NCBI GenBank assembly: GCA_963743945.1
Contig: CAVURO010000008.1
Location: forward strand, 1-64,000
Reading direction: 5' to 3'
Length of the DNA: 64,000 nucleotides
Source: JACOTK01 sp963743945
Lineage (GTDB): Bacteria > Actinomycetota > Acidimicrobiia > Acidimicrobiales > CADCSY01
Below are positions 1-7,828 of this stretch, in pieces (the first letter of the stretch is position 1; every line of letters starts with the position of its first letter). Below the pieces are notes generated by a model. It was not told where the DNA came from. It made no database searches and saw only the letters and a list, made by a program, of their open reading frames with translations. The translations under genes were made by a program, and so were the position numbers.

Positions 1-17
1 GCTTGTCCTTCTCCGGT

Positions 18-1280
18 TCAGGCCTTGATCGCCCGGTCCGGCACACGGCGCACGATGGCAGCGGCCATCTTGTAGGCCACCTCGGCAGGACCCAACTCAT
101 CGGGACGCAACAGGTTGGCCATGATCCGCAACAGCCACTCCATGAGCGGCGTCGAGTGCATGCCCACGCGGGTCATCTCCCGCATGAGCGCAGGGTGACC
201 GATGAGCTTCACGAAAAGTCGTGCCACCTTGAAGTAGAGGCCGTACTCCTCCTCGAGCGCACGGGGGTAGCGCTGCAGGGCGAGCGGGTTGTGGGTCCGA
301 ATGGCCTCGTCGAGGATGTCGGCGGCCAGACGCCCGGTTTCGTAGGCATAGTCGATCCCCTCGCCGTTGAAGGGGTTGACCGACCCGGCCGCATCGCCGA
401 CCACCAGGTGGCGAGGCCCCGCCTTGGGCCCCACCGAGCCTCCCATGGGAAGGCGGCCCCCGGTCGGTTCCGACACCTTGGTCTCCGGCGAGATGCCCCA
501 GTAGGCAGGAGCGGTGGCGGCGAACTCCTCCATGAGGTGCGAGGTGTTGACCGACTTCCAGTCCCGAAAGGTCGAGAGCAGACCGATGCCGACGTTGATC
601 GTGCCGTCACCCAACGGGAAGATCCAGCCGTAACCGGGGAGCGCGTTGCCGTTTCGGTCCCGCACATCCAGTGCCGACTCGATCCAGGGGTCGTCGTGCA
701 GAGGGCTCTCGTAGTAGCCGCGGATGGCCATGCCCTGCGGATAGGTCTTGTTGCGCGATGTGCCGATCGCTCGACCGAACCTCGAGTTCGATCCGTCCGC
801 GACCACGACGTAGTCGGCGTGAACCTCCTCGGTGACGCCGAGATCCTTGCGACTGACCGTGGCGCCCACGACCTTGCCCTGCTCGATGATGGGCGCAACC
901 GCCTCGCTCGCCTGCCACAACGTGGCCCCGGCCTTCACGGCGTGCTCCGCGACGAACTGATCGAGATCCCGACGGCGGACGACGTAACCGTGCGAGGGAT
1001 AGATGGGATGGTCGGGCCAGCGCATCTCGATCGTTCGGCCGTGCGCAACCGTGCGCAGGCCATCGAACCGGTGGTAGGGCGCGAGCTCGTGCTCGAGGCC
1101 CATGTCGACGAGCTGCTTGACCGCTCGTGGGGTCAGGCCGTCACCGCAGGTCTTCTCCCGCGGGAAGCTCTTCTTCTCGACCATCAGGACGTTGTGACCG
1201 GCCTTGGCCAACCAATAAGCGGTCGTCGCGCCTGCGGGGCCGCCGCCGACGACCAGCACGTCGTGGTTCCCGCCGGTCAC
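18..1280 (-). CDS. Geranylgeranyl reductase family FAD-dependent oxidoreductase (probable menaquinone reductase)
   Basis: About 420 residues. The N-terminus has an FAD-binding Rossmann motif (VLVVGGGPAGATTAYWL), followed by a PREKTCGDGLTPRAV segment typical of the geranylgeranyl reductase family. A second FAD motif (VVGDAAGSVNPFNGEGIDYA) lies about two thirds along. Family members reduce isoprenoid double bonds; the mycobacterial relative MenJ saturates one isoprene unit of menaquinone. That role fits here because the divergent neighbours are a bc complex and complex I, both quinone-linked. I chose the GTG start at 1280 because a GAGG lies 9 nt upstream; a TTG at 1310 would add ten residues but has no visible ribosome-binding site. 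The family call is firm and the substrate is inferred from context. Confidence 0.85.
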   Translation of the reverse strand: MTGGNHDVLVVGGGPAGATTAYWLAKAGHNVLMVEKKSFPREKTCGDGLTPRAVKQLVDMGLEHELAPYHRFDGLRTVAHGRTIEMRWPDHPIYPSHGYVVRRRDLDQFVAEHAVKAGATLWQASEAVAPIIEQGKVVGATVSRKDLGVTEEVHADYVVVADGSNSRFGRAIGTSRNKTYPQGMAIRGYYESPLHDDPWIESALDVRDRNGNALPGYGWIFPLGDGTINVGIGLLSTFRDWKSVNTSHLMEEFAATAPAYWGISPETKVSEPTGGRLPMGGSVGPKAGPRHLVVGDAAGSVNPFNGEGIDYAYETGRLAADILDEAIRTHNPLALQRYPRALEEEYGLYFKVARLFVKLIGHPALMREMTRVGMHSTPLMEWLLRIMANLLRPDELGPAEVAYKMAAAIVRRVPDRAIKA

Positions 1281-1368
1281 CGGTGTGTGCCTCGACGCAT
1301 CATCCCTCAACGCTACCGGGCAAGGCGGCGCCCGCCGTGGTCGGGCGCCGGAGTGACCGGCCTACCGG

Positions 1369-2073
1369 TCAGTGACCGCCACTCGCCGGCGCGCCGGCGG
1401 TTGCCCCCGTGCCCGCTTCGCCGCTGAGGATCTCCCGCTCGTAGCGGACGACGGCGTTGATCTCCTCGGCCGACAGCGACGAACCGAAGGCCGGCATGAC
1501 ACCGAAGCTTTGCGACAGCCGCTGTCCACCGGGCCTGTTCGGGTCGCCGTAGGGCGAGCCCTTCGGCGTCGAGCCGCCGACGACCCAATCGATGTGCTGT
1601 TGGGCGTCCGGAAAGGTGAGCAGCACCTCGCCACCCTCCAGCGGTCGTCCGACTCCACCCTGGCCGGTGGCGCCGTGACAGCTCGCGCACTTGGTGCCGT
1701 AGATCTGTTGGCCCAGTGCGAGCTCGGGCTCGAGCGCCACGGCGTTGTCCGCCGGCTTCAGCGCGCCGATGTAGACGTAGCCCCACACCGGCAGCATCAC
1801 GAGCACCGGCAGGGCCCAGCGCGGGATGCGTGGCCGGCGCAGCGAAGCCTCGACCCAGGGGGGACGGGGAGCGGCCTGGGCAACCTCGGCGGGGCCGGAT
1901 GGCGCGGTGGCGGGCGCCGAGGAGGCTGCCGCAACGGGCGCCGCTGCGCCCGCGGGCGTGTCCCCACCTTCGGACGGCGAGCCGGTCGGGGCGTCGCCGC
2001 CCTCGCCACCTTGACCGAGGGCGGCCCGCCGTTCCTTCGAACGGCGAAGGAGGTGCTCCGGAATCTCGCTCAT
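1369..2073 (-). CDS. Membrane-anchored monoheme cytochrome c
   Basis: A 234-residue protein. A cytoplasmic N-terminal tail rich in Ala, Gly, Pro and Ser (about residues 1-85) precedes one transmembrane segment (about 87-104) and a class I cytochrome c domain. The heme attachment site is C129-x2-C132-H133 (CASCH). A likely axial Met lies in the later GVMPAFG segment. The tail begins SEIPEHLLRRSKERRAALG, resembling the start of the subunit IV-like protein at 3983. GGGAGG sits 6-7 nt before the ATG. It is divergent from the bc operon and probably carries electrons from that complex to a terminal oxidase. Heme binding is seen in the motif; the partner is inferred. Confidence 0.88.
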   Translation of the reverse strand: MSEIPEHLLRRSKERRAALGQGGEGGDAPTGSPSEGGDTPAGAAAPVAAASSAPATAPSGPAEVAQAAPRPPWVEASLRRPRIPRWALPVLVMLPVWGYVYIGALKPADNAVALEPELALGQQIYGTKCASCHGATGQGGVGRPLEGGEVLLTFPDAQQHIDWVVGGSTPKGSPYGDPNRPGGQRLSQSFGVMPAFGSSLSAEEINAVVRYEREILSGEAGTGATAGAPASGGH

Positions 2074-2290
2074 AACTGGCCTCCCGACCTGGTCCCTGCT
2101 CGCGTCTTTTGCCCGCTTACCTTAGGTTCCGAAACCACCGAGGGGCCAAGTCGACCCTGACGGATACCTTGCCGGCTCCGATGTGTCGGCCGGCGGAGCC
2201 TCGTGATAGACCTAGATCCGTAGGGAGCCGAGCTGCCCACCTACAATGTGAGAAGTTTCACGAGCGTCATCCAGGAGGAGGATTCACAGC
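2074..2290. promoter_or_regulatory. Divergent promoter region of the cytochrome c gene and the bc/nuo operon
   Basis: This 217-nt gap separates two divergent respiratory transcripts. On the plus strand TACAAT at 2242-2247 is a good -10 box, with no convincing -35 at the usual distance. The downstream leader carries a strong ribosome-binding site (AGGAGGAG, 2273-2280) ten bases before the ATG at 2291. I found no coding sequence here. A promoter in this region would drive the whole 21-gene run to 22507. Confidence 0.5.
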
Positions 2291-2710
2291 ATGGTTGCAT
2301 TCCTGGCGTCTCTGGCCGTGACCTTCGTCTGTGCCGCTGTCATCGTCGCCGTGGGCGTCAAGCGCAAGCCGGGTACGCCACTCACCTGGGGCGAGGCCAT
2401 GGTTGCCGCCATGTTCACCTTCTTCGTGATCTTCTGGGTCTACGGCGTCGTTCCCCACCAATTCCTCACCTGGGCCGACAGCGAGCTGGGTTGGCGGCCC
2501 GACAAGATCCTGCTCGGCCCGGGCGAGATCTTCGACAAGCTCCCGTTCACGCTCACCTGGCGCGTCGTCCGGGACGTGGCCGTGTCCGGCCTGTACGGCA
2601 TCTTTCTCGGCGCTCACGGCACGGCATGGGTGCTGTGGCAGAAGCGTGGTCAGTCCAAGCCCAAGGAAGCATTGTCCGCCTACGGCCGTCCGCTGCTGAA
2701 GAAGGCCTGA
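2291..2710 (+). CDS. Small membrane protein of the bc operon, function unknown
   Basis: A 139-residue protein with a hydrophobic N-terminal helix (about 1-22) and a second one (about 36-55, AAMFTFFVIFWVYG). An amphipathic middle part follows, then a third hydrophobic stretch (about 107-125) and a basic C-terminus. I see no heme- or metal-binding motif. The start is fixed by AGGAGGAG ten bases upstream. It is the first gene of the bc/nuo run and ends 5 bp before the ferredoxin gene, so it is probably an accessory or anchoring subunit for the ferredoxin or cytochrome b. I do not recognise a family. Confidence 0.75.
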   Translation: MVAFLASLAVTFVCAAVIVAVGVKRKPGTPLTWGEAMVAAMFTFFVIFWVYGVVPHQFLTWADSELGWRPDKILLGPGEIFDKLPFTLTWRVVRDVAVSGLYGIFLGAHGTAWVLWQKRGQSKPKEALSAYGRPLLKKA

Positions 2711-2715
2711 TTCGC

Positions 2716-3129
2716 ATGGCAAAGACGGATGCAAATCCACCGATGCCATCGTTTCCCGGAGAGTATGTGCTCCAGGAGATCGATACGGCCGCGCTTGCCG
2801 GTTCGGTCAAGCCCAAGCAGTTCCTCCACATCGACCAGGCCGAGTGCATCATGTGCGAGGGCTGCGTCGACATCTGTCCGTGGAAGTGCATCCACATGCT
2901 CTCCACCGATGCCATCAGCGAAGCGACCAACACGAGCGAACCTGGCCTGGATCCGGACGACCATGTCATCTTCGTGGTTGACGAAGATGTCTGCACCCGC
3001 TGCAGCCTCTGCGTCGATCGATGCCCGACCGGGGTCATCATCATGGGCAAGGCCGGTGTGTCTGCCCGCGACGGCGACCAGCACCAACGCGACAGCAGCC
3101 ACGGTTACGCCTACGGCATGCGGTTCTAG
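2716..3129 (+). CDS. 2[4Fe-4S] ferredoxin embedded in the bc complex operon
   Basis: A 137-residue protein with two classical [4Fe-4S] motifs: C44-x2-C47-x2-C50-x3-C54-P and C93-x2-C96-x2-C99-x3-C103-P. An extended acidic linker of about 38 residues separates them. An extra Cys (C58) follows the first motif. The 40-residue N-terminal extension and the tail after residue 105 are not part of a minimal ferredoxin. No transmembrane segment or signal sequence is visible, so it should act in the cytoplasm, possibly docked to the preceding membrane protein. It sits between that protein and cytochrome b, so it may feed or take electrons at the quinone side of the complex. Its electron partner is not shown by sequence. 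Confidence 0.85.
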   Translation: MAKTDANPPMPSFPGEYVLQEIDTAALAGSVKPKQFLHIDQAECIMCEGCVDICPWKCIHMLSTDAISEATNTSEPGLDPDDHVIFVVDEDVCTRCSLCVDRCPTGVIIMGKAGVSARDGDQHQRDSSHGYAYGMRF

Positions 3130-3168
3130 TAGACCGATAGCCGCGTAACAGAGAATCTGGAAGGACCC

Positions 3169-3948
3169 ATGGCGAAGACTCTTGAGAACAAACCCGGCAT
3201 GGCCGGAGCGATGGCCAAGCTGGTTGAGACCGTTCAGGGCTCCCAGGCATGGAGCTCGATCTTCCGACCCGGCTCGATCTTCCGCAAGGGCTACACCGAC
3301 AGCCCCAGGAACCGTTCGTACGTGATCATGAACTCGGTGCTCTACCACCTGCACCCGGTCAAGGTGAAGCGTCACGCCGTCAAGGTCAGCTACACGCTCT
3401 GCCTGGGGGGACTCAGCTTCTTCCTGTTCATCCTGTTGACGGTCACGGGCATCTTCCTGATGTTCTTCTATCGACCCACCGCTGCTGCAGCGTGGAACGA
3501 CATCTACACCCTGCAGACAGCAGTGGCCTTCGGCCTACTGGTGCGCAACATGCACCGGTGGGCAGCGCATCTCATGGTCATCGCCGTGTTCCTGCACATG
3601 GCACGCGTGTTCTACCACGGCGCCTACAAGCCACCCCGCGAGTTCAACTGGGTCATCGGCATCATCTTGTTGAACCTCACCCTTCTCCTGTCCTTCACCG
3701 GCTATCTGTTGCCGTGGGACCAGCTCGCCCTGTGGGCCGTGACCGTTGGTACCAACATGATGGGCTACACGCCGGTCTTCGGCGACCAGGTGCGCTACGT
3801 GCTCCTCGGTGGCAAGGAGATCGGTTCCGACACCTTGTTGCGGTGGTACGTGCTGCACGTCCTGATGTTCCCGTTCGTCATCGTGATCTTCATGGCCATC
3901 CACTTCTGGCGTGTCCGCAAGGACGGCGGCATCTCCGGGCCCCTCTAG
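3169..3948 (+). CDS. qcrB: Cytochrome b, b6-type N-terminal half (four-helix diheme subunit)
   Basis: A 259-residue protein matching the short, four-helix b6 type rather than full-length cytochrome b. The b-heme ligands are H129 and H143 in helix B (13 residues between) and H230 and H245 in helix D. The 14-residue helix D spacing is the b6 type; mitochondrial-type cytochrome b has 13. The end, RKDGGISGPL, matches the b6 C-terminus. C78 (TLCLGG) aligns with the cysteine that covalently holds heme ci/cn in cytochrome b6f and in Firmicutes b6c complexes. The first 50 residues form a non-membrane extension. It oxidises menaquinol together with the next two gene products. Confidence 0.95.
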   Translation: MAKTLENKPGMAGAMAKLVETVQGSQAWSSIFRPGSIFRKGYTDSPRNRSYVIMNSVLYHLHPVKVKRHAVKVSYTLCLGGLSFFLFILLTVTGIFLMFFYRPTAAAAWNDIYTLQTAVAFGLLVRNMHRWAAHLMVIAVFLHMARVFYHGAYKPPREFNWVIGIILLNLTLLLSFTGYLLPWDQLALWAVTVGTNMMGYTPVFGDQVRYVLLGGKEIGSDTLLRWYVLHVLMFPFVIVIFMAIHFWRVRKDGGISGPL

Positions 3949-3982
3949 GCCCTTGCCGTCCAGCGAGTAGAAACGAGACCTT

Positions 3983-4678
3983 ATGGCTGAGCTTCCCGAA
4001 CACCTCCGATTGCGAGCAGAAGCGGCGCGGGCCAAGGCCGCCGCCAAGGCCTCCGGCGACGACGAGGCAGGGTCATCAGGCGAGCAGTCCGCACCGGCCG
4101 GTTCGGTCGCGACCCAGGAGCGTCCGACTGCCGGCGCGGTGGCCGCCCCGGTCCTGCCCCCTCCTCTTCCCGCCGGCCCCGAGGGTCACACGCAGCGATT
4201 GCTGACGGTGGTCAAGGCCGGCTCCATCCAGGATGTCAAGGCCACCCCCACCGACAAGGTGCACACCTGGCCCCATCTGCTCATCGCCGAGTTCGTCGCC
4301 GCCCTGGCGGTCACCGCGTTCCTGTTGATCTTCTCGGCATTCGTCAATGCCCCACTCCTGATCCTGGCCAACTACAACCTGACCCCGAACCCCTCGAAGG
4401 CCCCCTGGTACTTCCTCGGCCTTCAGGAGCTCCTCACGATGTTCCACCCCATGGTCGCCGGGGTGACGATTCCCGGCATGGGCCTGTTCGCCCTGATCCT
4501 CGCGCCGTACACCGATCGCAACCCGAGCAACAAGCCGGAGGATCGGAAGTTCTCCATCGCGCTGTTCACGATCTTCCTCATGTTCTGGGGGACCCTGGTC
4601 ATCATCGGCTCGTTCTTTCGTGGACCGGGCTTCAACTTCGTCTTTCCCTGGAACGACGGCATCTTCTTCGAGCTGTAG
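3983..4678 (+). CDS. Cytochrome b C-terminal half / subunit IV-like protein with N-terminal extension
   Basis: A 231-residue protein. Residues 1-90 are a soluble Ala/Pro-rich extension starting AELPEHLRLRAEAARAKAA. Residues about 97-220 hold three transmembrane helices like subunit IV of b6f. The quinol-oxidation (Qo) loop reads NPSKAPWYFLGLQE: the canonical PEWY tetrad is APWY (A140 to Y143), with a glutamate six residues after the Tyr (E149). It lies 34 bp after cytochrome b and 9 bp before the Rieske gene. With cytochrome b it forms the quinol-oxidising core. The N-terminal extension shares its PEHL.R start with the cytochrome c at 1369-2073. Confidence 0.92.
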   Translation: MAELPEHLRLRAEAARAKAAAKASGDDEAGSSGEQSAPAGSVATQERPTAGAVAAPVLPPPLPAGPEGHTQRLLTVVKAGSIQDVKATPTDKVHTWPHLLIAEFVAALAVTAFLLIFSAFVNAPLLILANYNLTPNPSKAPWYFLGLQELLTMFHPMVAGVTIPGMGLFALILAPYTDRNPSNKPEDRKFSIALFTIFLMFWGTLVIIGSFFRGPGFNFVFPWNDGIFFEL

Positions 4679-4687
4679 GAGCGACAG

Positions 4688-5534
4688 ATGGAGGCATCGA
4701 GCGTTCTGGTCCTTTCGATCTCGGCACTGGTCGCCCTGGCGGCACTGGTCCTGTTCACGACGACCAGGCGAGCCGACACCCGCAGTGCACTGAGCCGTGA
4801 GACGGTCAAGCGCGACCGCGGTTCGAGCGCCTTTCTCGGGCGGCGAGCCCTTGAAGGGTGCTCAATTCGAGCGCCTTGCCGGCCACGGCGGGCCCAGCTT
4901 CGAGCTGGCGAAGCCCGAGCCGGCTCCTGTCGCCGTGTTCGTGCCGCCCGATGCCGAGAGCTTCGGCGTCACCCGTCGGCACTTCCTCAACGTCTCCATG
5001 ATCCTCACGATGGGCCTCGGCCTGTCGGGCTTCGGCGCCTCGGTGCTCGCCTTCCTCTGGCCGGCGGCGGGGAAGGGCTTCGGTGGCAAGATCCGTGTCG
5101 GCAAGCTCGAGGACATCCTCGGCGCCATCCGTGACACGCGAAAGCCGTTCTACGTGCCCGAGGGTCGGTTCTACCTGAACCCGTATCCCACCGCCTCCAT
5201 CAAGAAGGCCGAGAGCGTCTACTCGTCCGCCGTTCTTCCGGGTATGAGCAACGGCGTCATCGCCCTGTACCAGAAGTGCGTGCACCTGGGTTGCCGCGTG
5301 CCGTGGTGTGACACCTCGCAGTGGTTCGAGTGCCCATGCCACGGGTCGCAGTACAACCGGGTGGGCGAGAAGAAGGGTGGCCCTGCGCCACGTGGGCTCG
5401 ACACGTTCGCGGTCACCGTCGAGAACGGTCTGGTCACCGTCGACACCGGCTTGGTCGTCGGCGGGGTGCCGATCGGCACCAACACGACCGGCCAAGAGGC
5501 AGAGGGTCCTCACTGCGCAGAAGGTGGCCACTGA
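4688..5534 (+). CDS. qcrA: Rieske [2Fe-2S] protein of the bc complex, apparent one-base frameshift
   Basis: The Rieske domain is clear: CVHLGC and CPCHGS give the two Cys and two His cluster ligands, followed by the GGPAPRGLD loop. A hydrophobic helix (about 5010-5070) precedes it. The ATG at 4688 has GGAG upstream, and its frame encodes a first membrane helix and an RADTRSALSRETVKRDRG stretch, then degenerates into arginine-rich translation. The rest lies in the next frame, which is closed by a TGA at 4791 but open from 4794 to 5534. Dropping one base, most simply a T of the TTT at 4832-4834, joins them into about 281 residues. Sequencing error, programmed shift or a real mutation are all possible. 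Alternatively a shorter protein starts at GTG 4797. Confidence 0.85.
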
Positions 5535-6577
5535 TGTTCATCGCAACGACCACGCAGCAAACCGTTGCCATGGTCCTGGTCGTCCTGATGACCGCTGCCT
5601 GGTTGACCTATGCGCTCGTCAACGGTCGTCGAGGCCGGCCCGAGATCGGCGCCGAGATCGAGCTCGCCCCCAATCGCAAGCCCTATTTCGACGACGACAG
5701 CCTCGAGACGTCGCGCCTCGAGCGCTTCCAGCTCACCGGGCTTGCCGCGCTGCTCATCATCGGTGTCGGGCTACCCCTCTACTGGCTTGCCGAGCCCGGT
5801 CGCCAGGAGGGAGCGATCGTCAACTTCGACGAGACCTTTGCCCATCGAGGCGAGCAGCTCTTCGATCTCACGGCAAATGGTGGCTTCAACTGCGCCGGGT
5901 GCCATGGCGGCCTCGAAGGCCTCGGGGGCGAGGTTCCCTTCACGTTCACCGACCCGGAGACCGGCAAGCTTCGCCAGGTGCAATGGAAGGCCCCCTCGCT
6001 CAACGACGTGACCCTGCGCATGACCGATGAGCAGATTCTCTACGTGTTGACCTATGGGCGACCGTTCTCGCCCATGCCGGCATGGGGCACGGCCGGCGGC
6101 GGTCCGATGACCGATCAGCAGTTGGACAATCTCGTTTCTTATCTCCACAAGATCGCGTTGACTCCCGAGGAGGCGCGGACCCAGTCCAAGGAGCGTGCCG
6201 ACCTGGAGATGGCAACGCTGCAGGCTGCGGGTGAGGCGAACCCCTCGATGGGGTCGGTGCTGTTCAACTCGAACTGCGCGCGGTGCCATACCGCCGGTTT
6301 CTCCTACGGCGAGGCCAAGGCACCGGGGAGCGGATTCTTCGGGCCCGCCCTGGGCAATGTGCTCACGCAGTTCCCCGAACGTGACGAGCACGTCGCGTTT
6401 GTGGCCGGTGACCCGGCGACCGGGGGCATCAAGGCGGGCGCCCGTTATGGCTTCGGTGGTCAGAGCACCGGCAAGATGCCGTACTTCACGAACATCTTGA
6501 CCAGTGAGCAGATCGAGGCGATCGTCGATTACGAGCGTGATCTTGCGGCTGCCAAGACCGCCGGGAAGGACCAGTGA
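5534..6577 (+). CDS. Diheme cytochrome c subunit of the bc complex
   Basis: A 347-residue protein whose ATG overlaps the Rieske stop codon (TGATG). Two membrane helices (about 8-28 and 67-86) precede two cytochrome c domains. The heme sites are C120-x2-C123-H124 (CAGCH) and C248-x2-C251-H252 (CARCH). Probable axial methionines are M181 (SPMPAWG) and one in the late KMPYF segment. Diheme cytochrome c subunits pass electrons from the Rieske cluster towards the terminal oxidase, replacing cytochrome c1 in actinobacterial and related bc complexes. The gene order b / subunit IV / Rieske / cytochrome c supports that role. Confidence 0.92.
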   Translation: MFIATTTQQTVAMVLVVLMTAAWLTYALVNGRRGRPEIGAEIELAPNRKPYFDDDSLETSRLERFQLTGLAALLIIGVGLPLYWLAEPGRQEGAIVNFDETFAHRGEQLFDLTANGGFNCAGCHGGLEGLGGEVPFTFTDPETGKLRQVQWKAPSLNDVTLRMTDEQILYVLTYGRPFSPMPAWGTAGGGPMTDQQLDNLVSYLHKIALTPEEARTQSKERADLEMATLQAAGEANPSMGSVLFNSNCARCHTAGFSYGEAKAPGSGFFGPALGNVLTQFPERDEHVAFVAGDPATGGIKAGARYGFGGQSTGKMPYFTNILTSEQIEAIVDYERDLAAAKTAGKDQ

Positions 6578-7374
6578 TGCTCTCCACCGTTCTCGCGCTC
6601 ACGGTCACGTGGGATTTCACGATTCGCGGAATCCTCGTCGTGGTGGTGGGTGCCGGCGTGCTCTACGGTTCCACGTATCTGTTGGTTGCCACCAATACCG
6701 GCTCGCGCGTGGGGTTCCTCATCGCCGCTGCAGCGCTCTCGGGCTGGATGATGATCATGGGCATGATCTGGATGATCTACGGCATCGGCATGAAGGGCAC
6801 GGCATCGCACTGGGAGGTTCACGAGGTGGTCGAGGGCAGGTCGCTGAGCGATCTGTCGGCCGCAGCTCTCGACGCGGCACATGACCTCACGAAGTGGACG
6901 GCATTGCCACCCGGCAACACGAAGCGTGGCGAGGCGGAAACGACCGCGATCGAGGCCTTGATCGAGGCGGACGGCCCGCTGAAGCGTTTCGAGAGGGCAA
7001 CCGACCTGTTGGTGCTCAGTGCCTACGACAAGGGCGGCAAGGATCCGGACAGCTTCATCAACCGCATCGATATGGTGCCACTACCCCATCCCCCGCACTA
7101 CGCCATCGTCCAGGTGCGAAAGGTGATCCCCGTCGTGACGCTCAAGGCGGGCGAGGTGTGCGAAGCGGGCACCAAGTGCATCACCTTCGGCGAGGTTCCC
7201 CCCAAGCCCGAGCCCGATCCATCTGCCCCCATCCTTTCGGTGGTCATGGAGCGTGACCTTGGGTCGTTGCGCCTTCCTCCGGCAGTGATCGCCCTGACCT
7301 CGGGCGTGATCTTCGCGGTGGCCTGCAACGCGTTGCATCGTCGCGACAAGGCACTCGCCGAGGCTCGTGGATAG
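6577..7374 (+). CDS. Membrane protein of unknown function linking the bc and nuo genes
   Basis: A 265-residue protein. Two or three membrane helices lie in the first 75 residues (VTWDFTIRGILVVVVGAG, then AAALSGWMMIMGMIWMIYG). A soluble domain of about 150 residues follows, with a PLPHPPHYAIVQVRKV segment and two cysteines (EVCEAGTKC). The C-terminal membrane helix ends in a basic tail. I see no heme or cluster motif; the two Cys could form a disulfide if the domain is outside. The ATG overlaps the cytochrome c stop, and nuoA starts inside its 3' end, so it is translationally coupled to both complexes. A structural or assembly role is inferred; I do not recognise a family. Confidence 0.75.
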   Translation: MLSTVLALTVTWDFTIRGILVVVVGAGVLYGSTYLLVATNTGSRVGFLIAAAALSGWMMIMGMIWMIYGIGMKGTASHWEVHEVVEGRSLSDLSAAALDAAHDLTKWTALPPGNTKRGEAETTAIEALIEADGPLKRFERATDLLVLSAYDKGGKDPDSFINRIDMVPLPHPPHYAIVQVRKVIPVVTLKAGEVCEAGTKCITFGEVPPKPEPDPSAPILSVVMERDLGSLRLPPAVIALTSGVIFAVACNALHRRDKALAEARG

Positions 7375-7828
7375 CTACCTGCCACTCGTCGTCATGCTGG
7401 TGCTGGCGGTGGTCTTCGTGCTCGGCAGCCTCGTCACGACCAAGTTCGTCGCGCCGAGCCGGCCCACCGTTGCCAAGCAGGATCCCTACGAGTGCGGCAT
7501 CGTTCCCGGTCGCGAGGCCCCGCAGCGCTTTCCCGTCCGGTTCTTCCTGGTCGCGATGATCTTCATCATCTTCGACATCGAGATCATCTTCCTCTACCCA
7601 TGGGCGGTGCACCACCGTGAGTTGGGCGCCTACGGCCTGATCGAGATGCTGATGTTCTCGGTCGCGGTGCTGGTGTCCTTCCTGTACCTTCTCAGCAAGG
7701 GCGCTCTCGATTGGGGCACGGTCAAGAAGGTTGCCCGAATCCCGGCGCTTCGCACCAGCGAGAGCTCGATCCGTCGAGTCGGCCTCGAAGGTCGTCCGAG
7801 CGTGCCCTCGGAGGTCGGCGCTCCATGA
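7367..7828 (+). CDS. nuoA: NADH-quinone oxidoreductase subunit A
   Basis: A 153-residue protein, membrane subunit of complex I. It has three transmembrane helices, the conserved loop PYECG.VPGREAPQRF, and the acidic helix segment FDIEIIFLYPW that lines the quinone/proton junction. The GTG start at 7367 overlaps the end of the preceding gene by 8 nt. About 35 residues after the third helix form an unusual basic/Ser-rich C-terminal extension. Subunit A helps form the hinge between the quinone site and the proton channel. Confidence 0.96.
   Translation: MDSYLPLVVMLVLAVVFVLGSLVTTKFVAPSRPTVAKQDPYECGIVPGREAPQRFPVRFFLVAMIFIIFDIEIIFLYPWAVHHRELGAYGLIEMLMFSVAVLVSFLYLLSKGALDWGTVKKVARIPALRTSESSIRRVGLEGRPSVPSEVGAP

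Noticed and set aside
3..1427. 474-codon open frame on the plus strand across the flavoprotein gene
   Set aside because: It is antisense to a protein with clear FAD motifs. Its translation is rich in Arg, His and Gly with no motif, as expected for a shadow frame at 65% GC.
4794..4860. Programmed +1 frameshift in the Rieske gene
   Set aside because: I see no slippery stop codon context or stimulatory structure at the junction. A second one-base excess in nuoN2 makes sequence error more likely. Kept only as an alternative in the feature entry.
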